Shown: positions 15,710 through 25,121, counted from the first letter of the stretch. The stretch is DNA of 64,000 nucleotides from JAVVEG01 sp032251455 (GCA_032251455.1 JAVVEG010000015.1:1-64000), one strand, 5' to 3'. Notes: generated by a model not told the origin, from the letters alone. Numbers and translations: made by a program.

Positions 15710-17983
15710 CTCCGCAACAACCCGCAACAACTGCTTGTAGTCGCTCAGCCCCATGAATATCTTCAGAATGCCATCCTGCTTCAATGTCCGCATACCATCC
15801 TTCAGCGCCTGAGCCCGCAGGGTATCCAGGTCGGCCTTGTTATAGATCAGGCTGCGCAGCTCATGGGTGCCTTTCAACAGTTCGTGGATACCCGTTCGCC
15901 CCTTGTAACCGGTGCCGCCACATTCCTCGCAGCCCACAGCGCGATTCAGCGTTACCCTGTCCATATCGATATTCAGATCAGCAAATTGTTCGCGGCCATA
16001 ACTCGATACCAGGTGATCAAGCTCATCGACTCCCGGCTTGTAGGATTGCTTGCACGTCGCACAGAGTGTGCGCATGAGCCGCTGTGCCAGGACGCACAAC
16101 AAGGCATCCGAAAAGTTGACCGGATCGATACCCAGATCGAGCAGACGGGTGATCGTCTCTGGTGCGGAATTGGTGTGCAGCGTGGACAAGACCAGGTGCC
16201 CCGTCAACGAAGCTTCAACACCGATACTGGCAGTTTCTTCATCGCGCATCTCGCCAATCAGAATCACATCCGGATCAGCGCGAAGAAACGCCCGCATGGC
16301 GGTGGCAAAGGTAAAATGGATTTTGGGCAGCACCTGCACCTGCTGCAAACCCGGCTGCGTGATCTCCACAGGGTCTTCAGCCGTCCAGATTTTTCGATCC
16401 GGCGTATTGATATACCCCAAAAGACCATGCAGGGTAGTTGTTTTACCGGAGCCGGTTGGCCCCACCACCAGAATAAGCCCATGGGGATGAGCGCTCAATT
16501 CCACCAGCTTCCTGTAATTGGGCTCCGACAGGTTGAGCTTTTCCAGAGGCATGGCACTGCCAGCGGCCAGCAGCCGCAGGACTGCACTCTCTCCATTGAC
16601 TGTTGGGACCGTGGCCACACGCAGTTCAAGCTTCTTGCCACGCACCTTGAGTTTGCACTTGCCATCCTGAGGCAGTCGCCGCTCGGCAATATTCAATCGG
16701 GAAATCACCTTGATGCGTGCAATCAGCGCCGAGGTATGTTCGCGCGGCACCCGCAACAGTTCCCGACAGATGCCGTCCACGCGAATACGGACCATACCGG
16801 GGGCGTTGTCCTTGCCCGGTTCGATATGAATGTCGGAAGCACCCAGTCTGTCCGATTCGGTAATGATCCTGTTGACCAGCTGTATGATCGCAGAGGTGGC
16901 AGCAAGGGTTTCATCTTCAGCCTCTTCCGTATTTTCCAGCTCGACACTGCTTTGCTCTTCCAGGCGGGAAAACACATCATCGAAGCCGGACTCTCCGTCA
17001 CTTGTCTCATCATCCCGCAGGAACTGCAGAATGTGTTCGGGCAAACCCACCCTGAACACATAGTTGCGGGCATTGAGCACTCCCTGTATCTCCATGATCC
17101 GCTGATAATCACTGGGGTCATCGATCAGAATCACCGCCTCTTCCCGATTGCCGGCAACGGGCAGCCAGAGATTGTTGCGCAGGTAGCTGGTACCAATATT
17201 TTCAAACAGTTCCAGTGGCAGGCTGTGATTAGCCTGAAACTTCATATAGGGAACCCGGAAATAGTATTCCAGTGATTTGCCTATCAGGTCGGCATCAATA
17301 TTGTATTCTTCCATCAATACCCGGCTGACCGTGCCGCCGTACAATGCCACCTTGTTTTGGATTTCAGCCAGCTCCGAACTGTTGATCTTCTTGATCTGCA
17401 CCAGATAATCATAAGGCCCCTGCGTGCTTTGCAGCTCTGCCCGAAACTGTCGCGCCAGCATCTGCGAGACGATCATTGCATGCCGCATATCCACCTTGGT
17501 GAACTCCCGGTCGCCCTCAAAATTGATCAGTTGCAACACTCCCAGCAAGATCTCGTCCTTGATCGGCACCACGATCATCGAGCGTACTGCCCAGCCCCGG
17601 GCATCGGTAAACCGGCGATCGAATTGCAGGCGGGGATGAATATCAAGCAATTCCTGACTATCCAGTACATTGCTGACCATGATCGGTCGTTGACTCAGTG
17701 CCACATAGCCTGCCAGGGAGGTAGGGCTGAAAGGAACCCTTATTTCCGAGGCGGTTTCCTCGGGGTCACCACCACGATAACTGGCCAGTATCTCCTTGCC
17801 GTTGTGGACCGATTGATAAATCGTGAACAGTCTCACCCCCAACAGCTCCAGCAGGGAGGCTTCAACCTCGCGCATGGCTTTCTTCAGGTGTTTGCTTTTC
17901 TTCAGGCGTTGATAGATCAGCGAAATACCACGGGAAAATTCATCCTGTGAAATCCGGGTCTCTGTGGCTGCAGCTTCGGACAT
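15707..17983 (-). CDS. GAF-domain GspE/PilB-type secretion ATPase
   Basis: 758 residues. An N-terminal GAF domain (about 27-185; LLGVRLFTIYQS ... MIVVPIKDEILLGVLQLIN) precedes a GspE/MshE-type N-terminal domain (about 195-330) and the hexameric ATPase (about 365-745). Walker A is GPTGSGKTT at 508-516, the Walker B region is DPDVILIGEMRD (about 571-582), and a zinc tetracysteine is C641/C644 with C685/C688 (CATC ... CEEC). Such ATPases power type II secretion or type IV pilus assembly. GAF fusion suggests control by a small ligand or redox signal. No pilin, platform or secretin genes are nearby, so it is an orphan here. Confidence 0.9.
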   Translation of the reverse strand: MSEAAATETRISQDEFSRGISLIYQRLKKSKHLKKAMREVEASLLELLGVRLFTIYQSVHNGKEILASYRGGDPEETASEIRVPFSPTSLAGYVALSQRPIMVSNVLDSQELLDIHPRLQFDRRFTDARGWAVRSMIVVPIKDEILLGVLQLINFEGDREFTKVDMRHAMIVSQMLARQFRAELQSTQGPYDYLVQIKKINSSELAEIQNKVALYGGTVSRVLMEEYNIDADLIGKSLEYYFRVPYMKFQANHSLPLELFENIGTSYLRNNLWLPVAGNREEAVILIDDPSDYQRIMEIQGVLNARNYVFRVGLPEHILQFLRDDETSDGESGFDDVFSRLEEQSSVELENTEEAEDETLAATSAIIQLVNRIITESDRLGASDIHIEPGKDNAPGMVRIRVDGICRELLRVPREHTSALIARIKVISRLNIAERRLPQDGKCKLKVRGKKLELRVATVPTVNGESAVLRLLAAGSAMPLEKLNLSEPNYRKLVELSAHPHGLILVVGPTGSGKTTTLHGLLGYINTPDRKIWTAEDPVEITQPGLQQVQVLPKIHFTFATAMRAFLRADPDVILIGEMRDEETASIGVEASLTGHLVLSTLHTNSAPETITRLLDLGIDPVNFSDALLCVLAQRLMRTLCATCKQSYKPGVDELDHLVSSYGREQFADLNIDMDRVTLNRAVGCEECGGTGYKGRTGIHELLKGTHELRSLIYNKADLDTLRAQALKDGMRTLKQDGILKIFMGLSDYKQLLRVVAE

Positions 17984-18098
17984 TTATCTGATACCCTGTT
18001 TTACGCTATTGGGACATCGTGCGGTCAATGCTAGACTCGCTGCTGTCTGCTGTTCACTTTGAACTTCATTGCCTGCAGGGGTTAATGTACGGAAATCA

Positions 18099-19028
18099 AT
18101 GCCAAAACTCCCCTTTGCCTTTTTTAACTCCTTTGCCTGCCTCACCCGTTGCCTATGGCCCCGGCTGAGGGGCTTGCTGCTTCGACCAGCGTTCCTGTGC
18201 TCACCTGAACCCAGCCCCAGGCATAAACCAGGCAGACTCTTGCTGTTGGCCCTGTGCCTGCCAGCGATGGCAAGCTTCAGCCAGCCCCTGACAACCAGGA
18301 TGCCTGAGTTGACTGCGGCACACAAAGCCTGGATTGCCGAGCAAATTTTCGCCAACGAGTGTAACCTGAAAACCCGTTGTTTAACCAGTTGGAACGAAGG
18401 CGAGGATTTCCCTTCCCTGGGCATCGGCCATTTCATCTGGTTTCGTGCCGGACAACAGGAACCTTATCTGGAAAGTTTTCCTGCATTGATCCGTTTTTAC
18501 CAGGCGCGCGGGCACGCCATACCCGATTGGCTCCGGCAGTTGCCCGCGCTGGATTCCCCCTGGCAGACACGTTCCGAATTCCTGGCCGATCTCGATAATG
18601 AGCGTCTGCGCACACTGCGCAGCTTTCTGCTGGAGACCCAGTCAATCCAGGCCGACTTCATCCTTGCCCGATTGCATGACACCTTGCCCCAACTGCAGGC
18701 AGCCAGCCATCGTCCAGAGGCCATCGAGACCCTGTTTTACCAGCTTGCCCAAAGCCATCCCCCACATGGCATGTACGCTCTCATCGATTATGTGAACTTC
18801 AAGGGTGAGGGGACCTCCGACCAGGAACGTTACCAGGGCCAGGGCTGGGGACTCCTGCAGGTGCTGGAATACATGCTGGACCATCCGGGCAACAATTCCC
18901 TTCTGCAGCACTTCAGTGACAGTGCCCGTGCAATTCTGGCGCGCAGGATTGCCAATGCGCCGCCAGAGCGCAGGGAAAGCCGCTGGACGGCCGGCTGGAA
19001 CAGGCGGGTTGCCGGCTATCAGCCCTGA
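18099..19028 (+). CDS. Secreted protein, possibly lysozyme-like
   Basis: About 309 residues from ATG 18099; TTG 18069 is an alternative. The start is unsure because the clearest signal peptide (KPGRLLLLALCLPAMASFSQ) begins around residue 50, so translation may start later. The mature region contains a motif I read as ANEC...RC..SWNEGEDFPSLGIGH. This resembles the E-x(n)-TIGIGH signature of T4-type lysozymes, with a Glu before and GIGH after, and two Cys that could form a disulfide. The rest is helical and ends ESRWTAGWNRRVAGY. Enzyme function is speculative. The gene is divergent from the GspE-like ATPase and is followed by a coiled-coil membrane protein 110 bases on. Confidence 0.7.
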   Translation: MPKLPFAFFNSFACLTRCLWPRLRGLLLRPAFLCSPEPSPRHKPGRLLLLALCLPAMASFSQPLTTRMPELTAAHKAWIAEQIFANECNLKTRCLTSWNEGEDFPSLGIGHFIWFRAGQQEPYLESFPALIRFYQARGHAIPDWLRQLPALDSPWQTRSEFLADLDNERLRTLRSFLLETQSIQADFILARLHDTLPQLQAASHRPEAIETLFYQLAQSHPPHGMYALIDYVNFKGEGTSDQERYQGQGWGLLQVLEYMLDHPGNNSLLQHFSDSARAILARRIANAPPERRESRWTAGWNRRVAGYQP

Positions 19029-19138
19029 CCGGAGCTCGCCCGGATACTTCCGCATTAAACCTCTCGCGCAGCAGGCCGATATGATGTCCAGGAGCCACTT
19101 CTTGTGACCACTCCATCCATACCGCAGAGGTATAAATC

Positions 19139-19693
19139 ATGGCAACTGAACTGGAACAGGATACTGAGCTGGCAGTTGAGCTGGAACCGATCGATCTGCT
19201 GAAACTCAAACTCAAAAAAACCCAGACCATGCTGCTGGTGACTCTGGGCATGGCAGTGCTGGCGGTATCGCTTGCCTTGACTCAACTGCTCATTGCCCAG
19301 ATGAACAAGGGGCAGCTTAGCGACACCGAGATCAGCTTGTTGGAACAATCAGCCGAACATGCACAACAGTTGCTGACTTTGCAGAGCCAACTGCCACCGC
19401 TGGTCAGCGCAGTTTCTCAGAGTTCCACCCGGATAAACACCCTGGTGCAGCAAGTGAGCGCTATCGACATCAACGACCCGGACAATGCCATTCTCAGGAT
19501 TCAACGGATACTTATTCGGCAGGAACGCGATTATCGCGATTTTCTGACAAGTCTGGAAGTGGGCATGAATGATCTGCAAATGATGATTCCCCATTCCAGC
19601 GGCTGGTGGGAATCCTTCCAGGAAAGATTCGAGGAGAGCATCAGTCTGAGTCAGGCCAGAGAGAACTACCTCATCAATCTGCGCGAGAATTGA
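19139..19693 (+). CDS. Single-pass membrane protein with coiled-coil domain
   Basis: 184 residues. An acidic N-terminus (MATELEQDTELAVELEP) is followed by a basic stretch (LLKLKLKKTQ), one membrane helix (MLLVTLGMAVLAVSLALTQLLIA, about residues 31-53) and a helical region with heptad-like leucine/glutamine spacing (EQSAEHAQQLLTLQSQLPPLVSAVSQSSTRINTLVQQVSAI). It ends in an amphipathic stretch SWWESFQERFEESISLSQ-like. No family recognised. Its 3' end is 57 bases before hisC. Topology suggests a cytoplasmic N-terminus and periplasmic coiled coil. Confidence 0.7.
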   Translation: MATELEQDTELAVELEPIDLLKLKLKKTQTMLLVTLGMAVLAVSLALTQLLIAQMNKGQLSDTEISLLEQSAEHAQQLLTLQSQLPPLVSAVSQSSTRINTLVQQVSAIDINDPDNAILRIQRILIRQERDYRDFLTSLEVGMNDLQMMIPHSSGWWESFQERFEESISLSQARENYLINLREN

Positions 19694-19750
19694 TCAGACG
19701 GACATTAGCGGGTAATCTTGCCTCTTTTCCTTCCTGCAGTGTCCAATACC

Positions 19751-20802
19751 ATGAGTTACGAAAGATCCGGCATCAAAGACATGAACGGTTATGCCTCCGG
19801 GGAGCAACCGACCAGACCCGATGTCATCAAACTGAACACCAACGAAAACCCCTATCCGGCTGGCCCCTCTGTCAAGGCAGCCCTGCAGGCCTGCCGCGTG
19901 GAAGACCTGCGGCGTTACCCTCCCCCCCTGGCCACTGATTTCCGGGCTGTCGCGGCACGCCTGCACGGCCTGGAGCCAGACAATATCATCGCAACCAATG
20001 GTGGAGATGAACTGTTGCGCCTGGCCATCACCACTTTCGTCAATCCTGGCGAAGCTATCGGCATCGCCGAACCCAGCTATTCGCTGTACCCGGTTCTGGC
20101 CGCGATCCAGGGTTGTCCTCTGGTCCGCATCCCCTTGCTGAATGACTGGTCTCTGCCGGTGGATTATGCCCAACAGTTGAATGCGGCAGGGGCTAAACTC
20201 GCGTTTATCGTCAATCCCCATGCCCCCTCCGGCACCCTGACTCCAGTCAGCGTGCTGGCCAGGCTGGCCACTGAATTTTCCGGTGTTCTGCTCATCGATG
20301 AAGCCTATGTCGACTTTGTTGACCCTGACTGCCACTACGATGCCGTGGCCCTGGTAAAAACCCTGGACAATGTCCTGATCCTGCGCACCATGAGCAAGGG
20401 CTACTCTCTTGCCGGTCTGCGCTTTGCCTACGGCCTGGGCGCCAAATCGCTGCTGCATCCCATGCTGTACAAGACCCGTGACAGCTATAACACCGACTTC
20501 CTGTCGCAAACCCTGGCTACAGCAGCACTGTCTGCTCAGGCGGAAGCCGCCATCAGCTGGGAAAAAGTCAGACTGGAGCGCAGCAGAGTACGGGATGCAT
20601 TGACCGCTCTTGGTTTCCGCTGCGCCCCCAGCCAGAGCAATTTCCTGTTGGCAGAAATCACCCAGACAGAACCGGGCAGCAAGGCGGAAAAACTGGCGGC
20701 CAGCCTGTATGAGCGCTTGAAAGCTGCCGGGATTCTGATACGGTACTTCAATCAGCCGGGACTGCGTGACAAATTGCGCATCAGCATCGGCACAGCGCAA
20801 GA
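19751..20802 (+). CDS. hisC: Histidinol-phosphate aminotransferase, 3' end lost in gap
   Basis: PLP enzyme of histidine biosynthesis, converting imidazole-acetol phosphate and glutamate to histidinol phosphate. About 350 residues are visible, near the full family length, so only the last dozen or so are missing in the N run. Landmarks: LNTNENPYPAGPS, the NGGDELL segment, LIDEAYVDF, and the PLP lysine K216 in TMSKGYSLAGLRFAYG. ATG 19751 (MSYERSGIKDMNGYASGEQP) fits the family N-terminus. No other his genes are adjacent. A related type I aminotransferase acting on aromatic amino acids cannot be excluded, but the family call is firm. Confidence 0.9.
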
Positions 20803-20902
20803 NNNNNNNNNNNNNNNNNNNNNNNNNNNNNNNNNNNNNNNNNNNNNNNNNNNNNNNNNNNNNNNNNNNNNNNNNNNNNNNNNNNNNNNNNNNNNNNNNN
20901 NN
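20803..20902. other. Assembly gap (100 N)
   Basis: Exactly 100 N between hisC and a zinc-finger protein fragment. The length is a placeholder, so the true distance and any genes between are unknown. Confidence 0.99.
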
Positions 20903-20903
20903 G

Positions 20904-21326
20904 TCAGGCCGCCAGTATCACTGCCCGCAATGCGCCAGGGTGATGCGCAGGATTAACGGCAAAAAAGGCCCATTCTGGGGATGTTCCGGCTTTCCGGCCT
21001 GCAAGACCACCCTGTTCGACCTGGACGGCAAACCCTCCACCGAGCCTGATGAGCGCTACCGCTGCCCGGTCTGCACCCGCAGCATGATCAAAAGCACCAA
21101 TGCCAAGGGCGATTATTGGTTCTGCACCGGATATAATCGAGGCTGCTCGGTAACCCTGCCCGATATTGACGGCAAACCTGCACAGGCCTGGCGCTGCCGC
21201 AAATGTGGCCAGTTGTTAAAAAAACGGACCGGGAAAAACGGGGTATTCTGGGGATGCTCTCAGTATCCGGACTGTTTGCAGACCTACAGGGACAGGGAAG
21301 GCAGCCCCGATTATCAATCCACCTGA
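20904..21326 (+). CDS. Topoisomerase-type C4 zinc-finger protein, 5' end in gap
   Basis: About 140 visible residues up to TGA at 21324. They hold three C4 zinc ribbons of the type at the C-terminus of DNA topoisomerases I and III: CPQC...WGCSGFPAC, CPVC...FCTGYNRGC and CRKC...WGCSQYPDC. The spacing (CxxC-x(n)-C-x(4-8)-C) and GxFWGCS..P.C are typical. Either this is the tail of a topoisomerase III or a smaller DNA-binding protein; the upstream part is lost in the N run, so it is partial. Confidence 0.75.
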   Translation, partial: SGRQYHCPQCARVMRRINGKKGPFWGCSGFPACKTTLFDLDGKPSTEPDERYRCPVCTRSMIKSTNAKGDYWFCTGYNRGCSVTLPDIDGKPAQAWRCRKCGQLLKKRTGKNGVFWGCSQYPDCLQTYRDREGSPDYQST

Positions 21327-21327
21327 A

Positions 21328-21347
21328 CTAAGGAGCCTCTGAATAAG
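21328..21347 (+). repeat. Dispersed stop-codon repeat, copy 3
   Basis: CTAAGGAGCCTCTGAATAAG starts two bases after the stop of the zinc-finger gene and is the best match to the consensus. Confidence 0.75.
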
Positions 21348-21370
21348 GTTCTTAAGACGAGTAACACGCA

Positions 21371-21646
21371 GTGAAACTGTTCGCATTCAAAATCAACAGA
21401 AAGACCCGCGCCACGCTGGCTGGTGTGCTGATCGCGGCCGCATCGTTGTATGCGCTGTCCGCAGCCTATGACATCACCCTGAGCAGCCTGTTCGGATTAT
21501 TGCTGGGCAGTCTACTGCTGCTTGTTGCCGCCATGCTGCTAGCCTTCAGCCTGGTATTCATCAGCAAAAACACCATGAGATTGTTCCGGCGCAAGACCAA
21601 AGAGCCAGGCAGCAACGAAAAGAATGACACCTTCAAGGGATCCTGA
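21371..21646 (+). CDS. Small two-helix membrane protein
   Basis: 91 residues with two membrane helices (about 14-35, LAGVLIAAASLYALSA; about 40-66, LFGLLLGSLLLLVAAMLLAFSLVFI) and a basic tail (RLFRRKTKEPGSNEKND). GTG at 21371 is the start shown; no strong ribosome site. Family unknown. It overlaps rimI tail-to-tail by 14 bases. Confidence 0.6.
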   Translation: MKLFAFKINRKTRATLAGVLIAAASLYALSAAYDITLSSLFGLLLGSLLLLVAAMLLAFSLVFISKNTMRLFRRKTKEPGSNEKNDTFKGS

Positions 21647-22127
21647 TCATTTTGGACAGGATCAGGGCATCTTCCCGTTGCGTGGAACCGGGGTCGGCCG
21701 GATAATAATTTCTGCGCTCCCCCACCTGCACAAAGCCGAGTGACAGATACAGATTTCTGGCCTGAACATTTGACGGCCGAACCTCCAGAAAACAAACCTC
21801 AGCGCCTTTTTTCTCAGCCTGACGCAAGAGATGCCGGAGCATGCGCCGGCCAAGCCCATGGCGACGAAAATGCGGATGCACACACAGCGTCAGGACATGA
21901 CTTTCTTCCAGGCCAAAGGACAATACCCCATGGGCCAGCACCTGCTCCCGCGTTGCCAGCACCCAGCACTCGTAGCCGGCACGCAGGCAATCAAGGAAAA
22001 TTCTTTTCGACCAGGGGTTGGGATAGGACAACTCCTCATTCTTTACCACAAGATCCAGATCACTGGGGCGCATCGGGCGACAAACAAGCCCCAGGGGTTT
22101 GACTGTTTCATCCAGCAATTCCATCAT
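21633..22127 (-). CDS. rimI: Ribosomal-protein alanine N-acetyltransferase (RimI, GNAT)
   Basis: Acetylates the N-terminal alanine of ribosomal protein S18. 164 residues with a GNAT fold: the RimI-like EELSYPNPWSKRIFLDCL, the acetyl-CoA loop HPHFRRHGLGRRMLRHLL (R/Q-x-x-G-x-G/A), and ARNLYLSLGFVQVGERRNYY. The ATG at 22127 overlaps the stop of the upstream HolD-like gene (ATGA), which matches the holD-rimI neighbourhood known in enterobacteria. Confidence 0.92.
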   Translation of the reverse strand: MMELLDETVKPLGLVCRPMRPSDLDLVVKNEELSYPNPWSKRIFLDCLRAGYECWVLATREQVLAHGVLSFGLEESHVLTLCVHPHFRRHGLGRRMLRHLLRQAEKKGAEVCFLEVRPSNVQARNLYLSLGFVQVGERRNYYPADPGSTQREDALILSKMIRIP

Positions 22128-22852
22128 CCGGAGACCAGCCTTGTCTTTATTTGTTGCAACTGCCCCCAGACAGGTCGTTTCAGCGCTTCATCAGCCAACA
22201 TGGCATGCAGGCCATGAGTCACCAGAACAGAGAAAGGAAACCCGGGGTGAGTAATCAATGCACGTTCATCCGGCACCGAGAAACTATCTGGAAACAGATA
22301 GGCTGGCCATTGTTCGCTGAACACAAGAACAGTGCCAATTTCCCGGGCGCGAACCTCACGCGCCAGAAAACCCTGCAGTACATCCCGGGCACCTGTCATG
22401 TCAGACGCCATGTCCTGCCCGTCATACATCGGCCATTGAAAGGGGATGAAGCGCAGATTATGTTCCGCCACAGTCACCCCCAGGGCCTTGAGGATGGCCA
22501 TTAAAAGTCCTCGTGCCGGCGCCTGCAGACGTCCCTGATGCGAATTGGGTGTTTCACAGATTACCGCCAGGTTTGCCGCCACCACACAATAGGCAAAGGC
22601 AAATCGCGGCCCTTCTATTGCGGCATCTGCTGGGGCTGGGGCTGAGATTGGGATCGCCGGCTTTGTTTCCTCGATATCCTGCGCCGGGTTTTGTTCTGGC
22701 TTTGTGGGAGTATCGACCGGGGCGGTGATTACTGTCTTGTCATAGCTGCGCCGGGCATGCGTTCCTGACAGCGCCTGACGCGGGAAATAGCTGAAAATCC
22801 CCATCTCCCGCAGACAGGCCTGTCTTTGCATTTCCTTTCCGGCAAAACCCAT
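22124..22852 (-). CDS. HolD-like protein (possible DNA polymerase III psi subunit)
   Basis: 242 residues. The N-terminus MQRQACLREMGIFSYFPRQAL resembles the psi N-terminus (a short helix followed by LGI..W..R). A proline/alanine-rich linker (about 50-80) precedes a folded domain with FQWPMYDGQDMASD and LVFSEQWPAYLF. The gene directly precedes and overlaps rimI, the same neighbour as holD in E. coli. Function is inferred from position and this weak likeness, not from a clear domain match. Start ATG 22852 has AGGGGG about six bases upstream; ATG 22831 (MQRQ) is also possible. Confidence 0.55.
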   Translation of the reverse strand: MGFAGKEMQRQACLREMGIFSYFPRQALSGTHARRSYDKTVITAPVDTPTKPEQNPAQDIEETKPAIPISAPAPADAAIEGPRFAFAYCVVAANLAVICETPNSHQGRLQAPARGLLMAILKALGVTVAEHNLRFIPFQWPMYDGQDMASDMTGARDVLQGFLAREVRAREIGTVLVFSEQWPAYLFPDSFSVPDERALITHPGFPFSVLVTHGLHAMLADEALKRPVWGQLQQIKTRLVSG

Positions 22853-23036
22853 GTCGTCCCCCTGCTGAAACCCTGCGCTGAACCCGGGGCTTATTATAAG
22901 GCATGGCCCGGAGAAGATACCAACCCTGATACGGGTTCTGTAAGTGGGTCAGGAGATGAGTCAGGAAGTTGTGCTTGCTGGTCAAAAATGCTTGAATTCC
23001 CATTTCTCCAACAATTGATAACTTCCAGGAAGCCCA

Positions 23037-24023
23037 ATGAAAGCAATTCTTTGTACCTCTTACGGCCCTCCCGAAAATCTGCTTCTACAGGAGCTGCCGG
23101 ACCTTGTGCCCGGCAAGGGCCAGGCCGTGGTTGACGTCTATTCGGCCTCCCTGAACTTTCCCGACACCTTGCAGATTCAGGGCAAATATCAATTCCAACC
23201 CCCCATGCCCTTCAGTCCCGGCTCCGAGGTTGGCGGCGTCATCAAGGCACTGGGCGAAGGCATGCAGGGTTTTGCTATTGGCGACAGGGTCATGGCAACG
23301 CCAAGCATTGGCGGCATGGCCGAACAGGTTCTGGTGCCAGCTTCCGGCTTGCGCAAAATACCCGATAACATGGATTTCAATACAGCCGCCAGTTTCGCCA
23401 TGGTCTATACCACCTCTTACCATGCGCTGAAACAACGTGCCAACCTCCAGCCGGGCGAAACGCTGCTGGTTCTCGGGGCCAGCGGTGGCGTGGGCCTGGC
23501 AGCAGTCGAGCTTGGCAAACTCATGGGTGCCCGGGTGATTGCAGCGGCCAGCAGCGAGGAAAAGCTGGAGTTCGTCAAGCAGCTGGACCCTGATGAGTTA
23601 CTCAATTACGGCGATGGCGATCTGAAGGAAAAGGTCAAGGCCCTGACCGACGACAAGGGCGCTGATGTCATTTATGATCCGGTCGGTGGTGATCTGTTCG
23701 ATCAGGCAACGCGTTGCATCAACTGGAATGGTCGGCTGCTGGTGGTGGGTTTTACCAGTGGGCGAATCCCTGAATACAAGGCCAACCTGGCACTACTGAA
23801 AGGGTCTGCCATGGTCGGGGTTTTCCTGGGCCGTTTTCGCAAGGAGGAGCCGGAAGCCTACGAACGTAATTTCAACGAACTGCTGCAGCTGTATCGTGAG
23901 GGCAAAATCAAACCCCTGGTGACCCAGAAATTTGCCCTGGAAGACTATGTCAATGCCTTCAACGTATTTACAGAACGCCGGGTCATGGGCAAGGTAATTC
24001 TGGAGATCAGGAAGGAAACATAA
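23037..24023 (+). CDS. Zinc-free NADPH:quinone oxidoreductase family protein
   Basis: 328 residues of the medium-chain dehydrogenase/reductase superfamily, lacking the zinc-binding cysteines. The GroES-like N-terminal part carries FSPGSEVGGVIKALGEG; the nucleotide-binding motif is GASGGVGLAAVELGKLMGARVIAAAS at about residues 148-173. The YDPVGGDLFDQATRCINWNGRLLVVGF segment is typical of the QOR subgroup. It reduces quinones or enones with NADPH in the cytoplasm; the physiological substrate is not determined. ATG 23037 is preceded by AGGAAGCCC. The stop TAA opens a copy of the dispersed 3' repeat. Confidence 0.88.
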   Translation: MKAILCTSYGPPENLLLQELPDLVPGKGQAVVDVYSASLNFPDTLQIQGKYQFQPPMPFSPGSEVGGVIKALGEGMQGFAIGDRVMATPSIGGMAEQVLVPASGLRKIPDNMDFNTAASFAMVYTTSYHALKQRANLQPGETLLVLGASGGVGLAAVELGKLMGARVIAAASSEEKLEFVKQLDPDELLNYGDGDLKEKVKALTDDKGADVIYDPVGGDLFDQATRCINWNGRLLVVGFTSGRIPEYKANLALLKGSAMVGVFLGRFRKEEPEAYERNFNELLQLYREGKIKPLVTQKFALEDYVNAFNVFTERRVMGKVILEIRKET

Positions 24024-24040
24024 ACCTCTGAATAAGCTCA
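24021..24040 (+). repeat. Dispersed stop-codon repeat, copy 4, bridging two stop codons
   Basis: TAAACCTCTGAATAAGCTCA runs from the TAA stop of the quinone oxidoreductase to the stop (TCA, minus-strand TGA) of the convergent diguanylate cyclase, so both genes end inside it. Confidence 0.75.
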
Positions 24041-25012
24041 ACTGGCGCTGCAGACGGTATCCCTGCCCCGGGCCTTGGCCTGGTAGAGAGCATCGTCTGC
24101 GCGCTTCAACCAGCCATCTACCGACTCTTCCAGCCGCAACTGCGCAACTCCAATGGAGACAGTGATACTCCCTGTATCGACGAAATTCATAGCCGAAACC
24201 AGTTCGCGAATATCCTCGGCCAGCGCAGTGGCATTTGCCTGATCCGTATTTTCAGTCAGAATGACAAACTCTTCTCCACCAAACCGGAACAACTGATCAC
24301 TGGTTCGCAGCCGATTCTTGATCAACTGGGCAAACTCCAGCAATACCCTGTCGCCTGCCGCATGCCCATGCGCATCATTCACGCTTTTGAAGAAATCCAG
24401 ATCCAGCATCAGCAATGATACCTCGGTGCCATGTCGTTCATGTTTGTAAAAGGCCATGCTGATCGCCTCGTCCATGGCCAGGCGGTTACCCACCAGGGTC
24501 AAGGGGTCACGAAACAATAATTCATTCACATCCCGGGTCCTGGCATTCAATTGCCTGGAAAAGGCATAGAAGAAAAAATTCGTCAGCAGGTAACTGGAAA
24601 TAAAACGAACCAGAAAGTCCGGTGCATCCATGATGAACCAACTGACAGCCAGCATGGCTATTAGATTGAATAATAATGCCGAGCGTGCCGGCATGATCAG
24701 AAAATTGGCTACTGCACTGGTAAAAAGCCAGTAGGTGGCAGGCAAACCCATGAACAGAGTAAAGGTGGATGTAGCGGCAATCTGCGCGCAGCCAACCAAA
24801 TAGGCGTAATTCACGCTATAGCCACGGTATGTCAACCGATAGAAAGCATACAGCTCCAGCGCGACAATAGGCACCATGATCAAGGTAATGATCTTCTGTG
24901 CCCAGAACCAGTGGTAAACCCCATAAACCAAACCTATCAACAAGCCCAGCACACACAAAAATCGCATGATCTGAGTCTGAAAGTAGAGATCCGGTTCAGC
25001 ACCCTGCTCCAT
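24038..25012 (-). CDS. Membrane diguanylate cyclase (GGDEF)
   Basis: 324 residues. Five to six membrane helices (about 16-160), then a GGDEF domain. The active site reads GGEEF at 245-249, which is catalytically competent, and the inhibitory I-site RxxD is R236-TS-D239 at the standard distance before it. LDLDFFKSVNDAHGHAAGDRVLLEFA is the conserved metal/substrate segment. It makes c-di-GMP in response to an unknown membrane signal. Ends tail-to-tail with the quinone oxidoreductase gene. ATG 25012 lacks a strong ribosome site. Confidence 0.92.
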   Translation of the reverse strand: MEQGAEPDLYFQTQIMRFLCVLGLLIGLVYGVYHWFWAQKIITLIMVPIVALELYAFYRLTYRGYSVNYAYLVGCAQIAATSTFTLFMGLPATYWLFTSAVANFLIMPARSALLFNLIAMLAVSWFIMDAPDFLVRFISSYLLTNFFFYAFSRQLNARTRDVNELLFRDPLTLVGNRLAMDEAISMAFYKHERHGTEVSLLMLDLDFFKSVNDAHGHAAGDRVLLEFAQLIKNRLRTSDQLFRFGGEEFVILTENTDQANATALAEDIRELVSAMNFVDTGSITVSIGVAQLRLEESVDGWLKRADDALYQAKARGRDTVCSAS

Positions 25013-25093
25013 TTTTTTTATTCCCGGTAACTATTCCCCGAAGTTTAAGTCTGATTGCAGACGATGTCGATGTTCAGACGCCAATCAGTCAGC

Positions 25094-25121
25094 TTGATTC
25101 CAGGGGTCGGGAACGTATAAT
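25094..25121 (+). promoter_or_regulatory. Sigma-70-type promoter for the acyl-CoA synthetase
   Basis: TTGATT at 25094-25099, a 16-bp spacer and consensus TATAAT at 25116-25121. Transcription would start near 25129, about 22 bases before ATG 25151. Confidence 0.6.
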
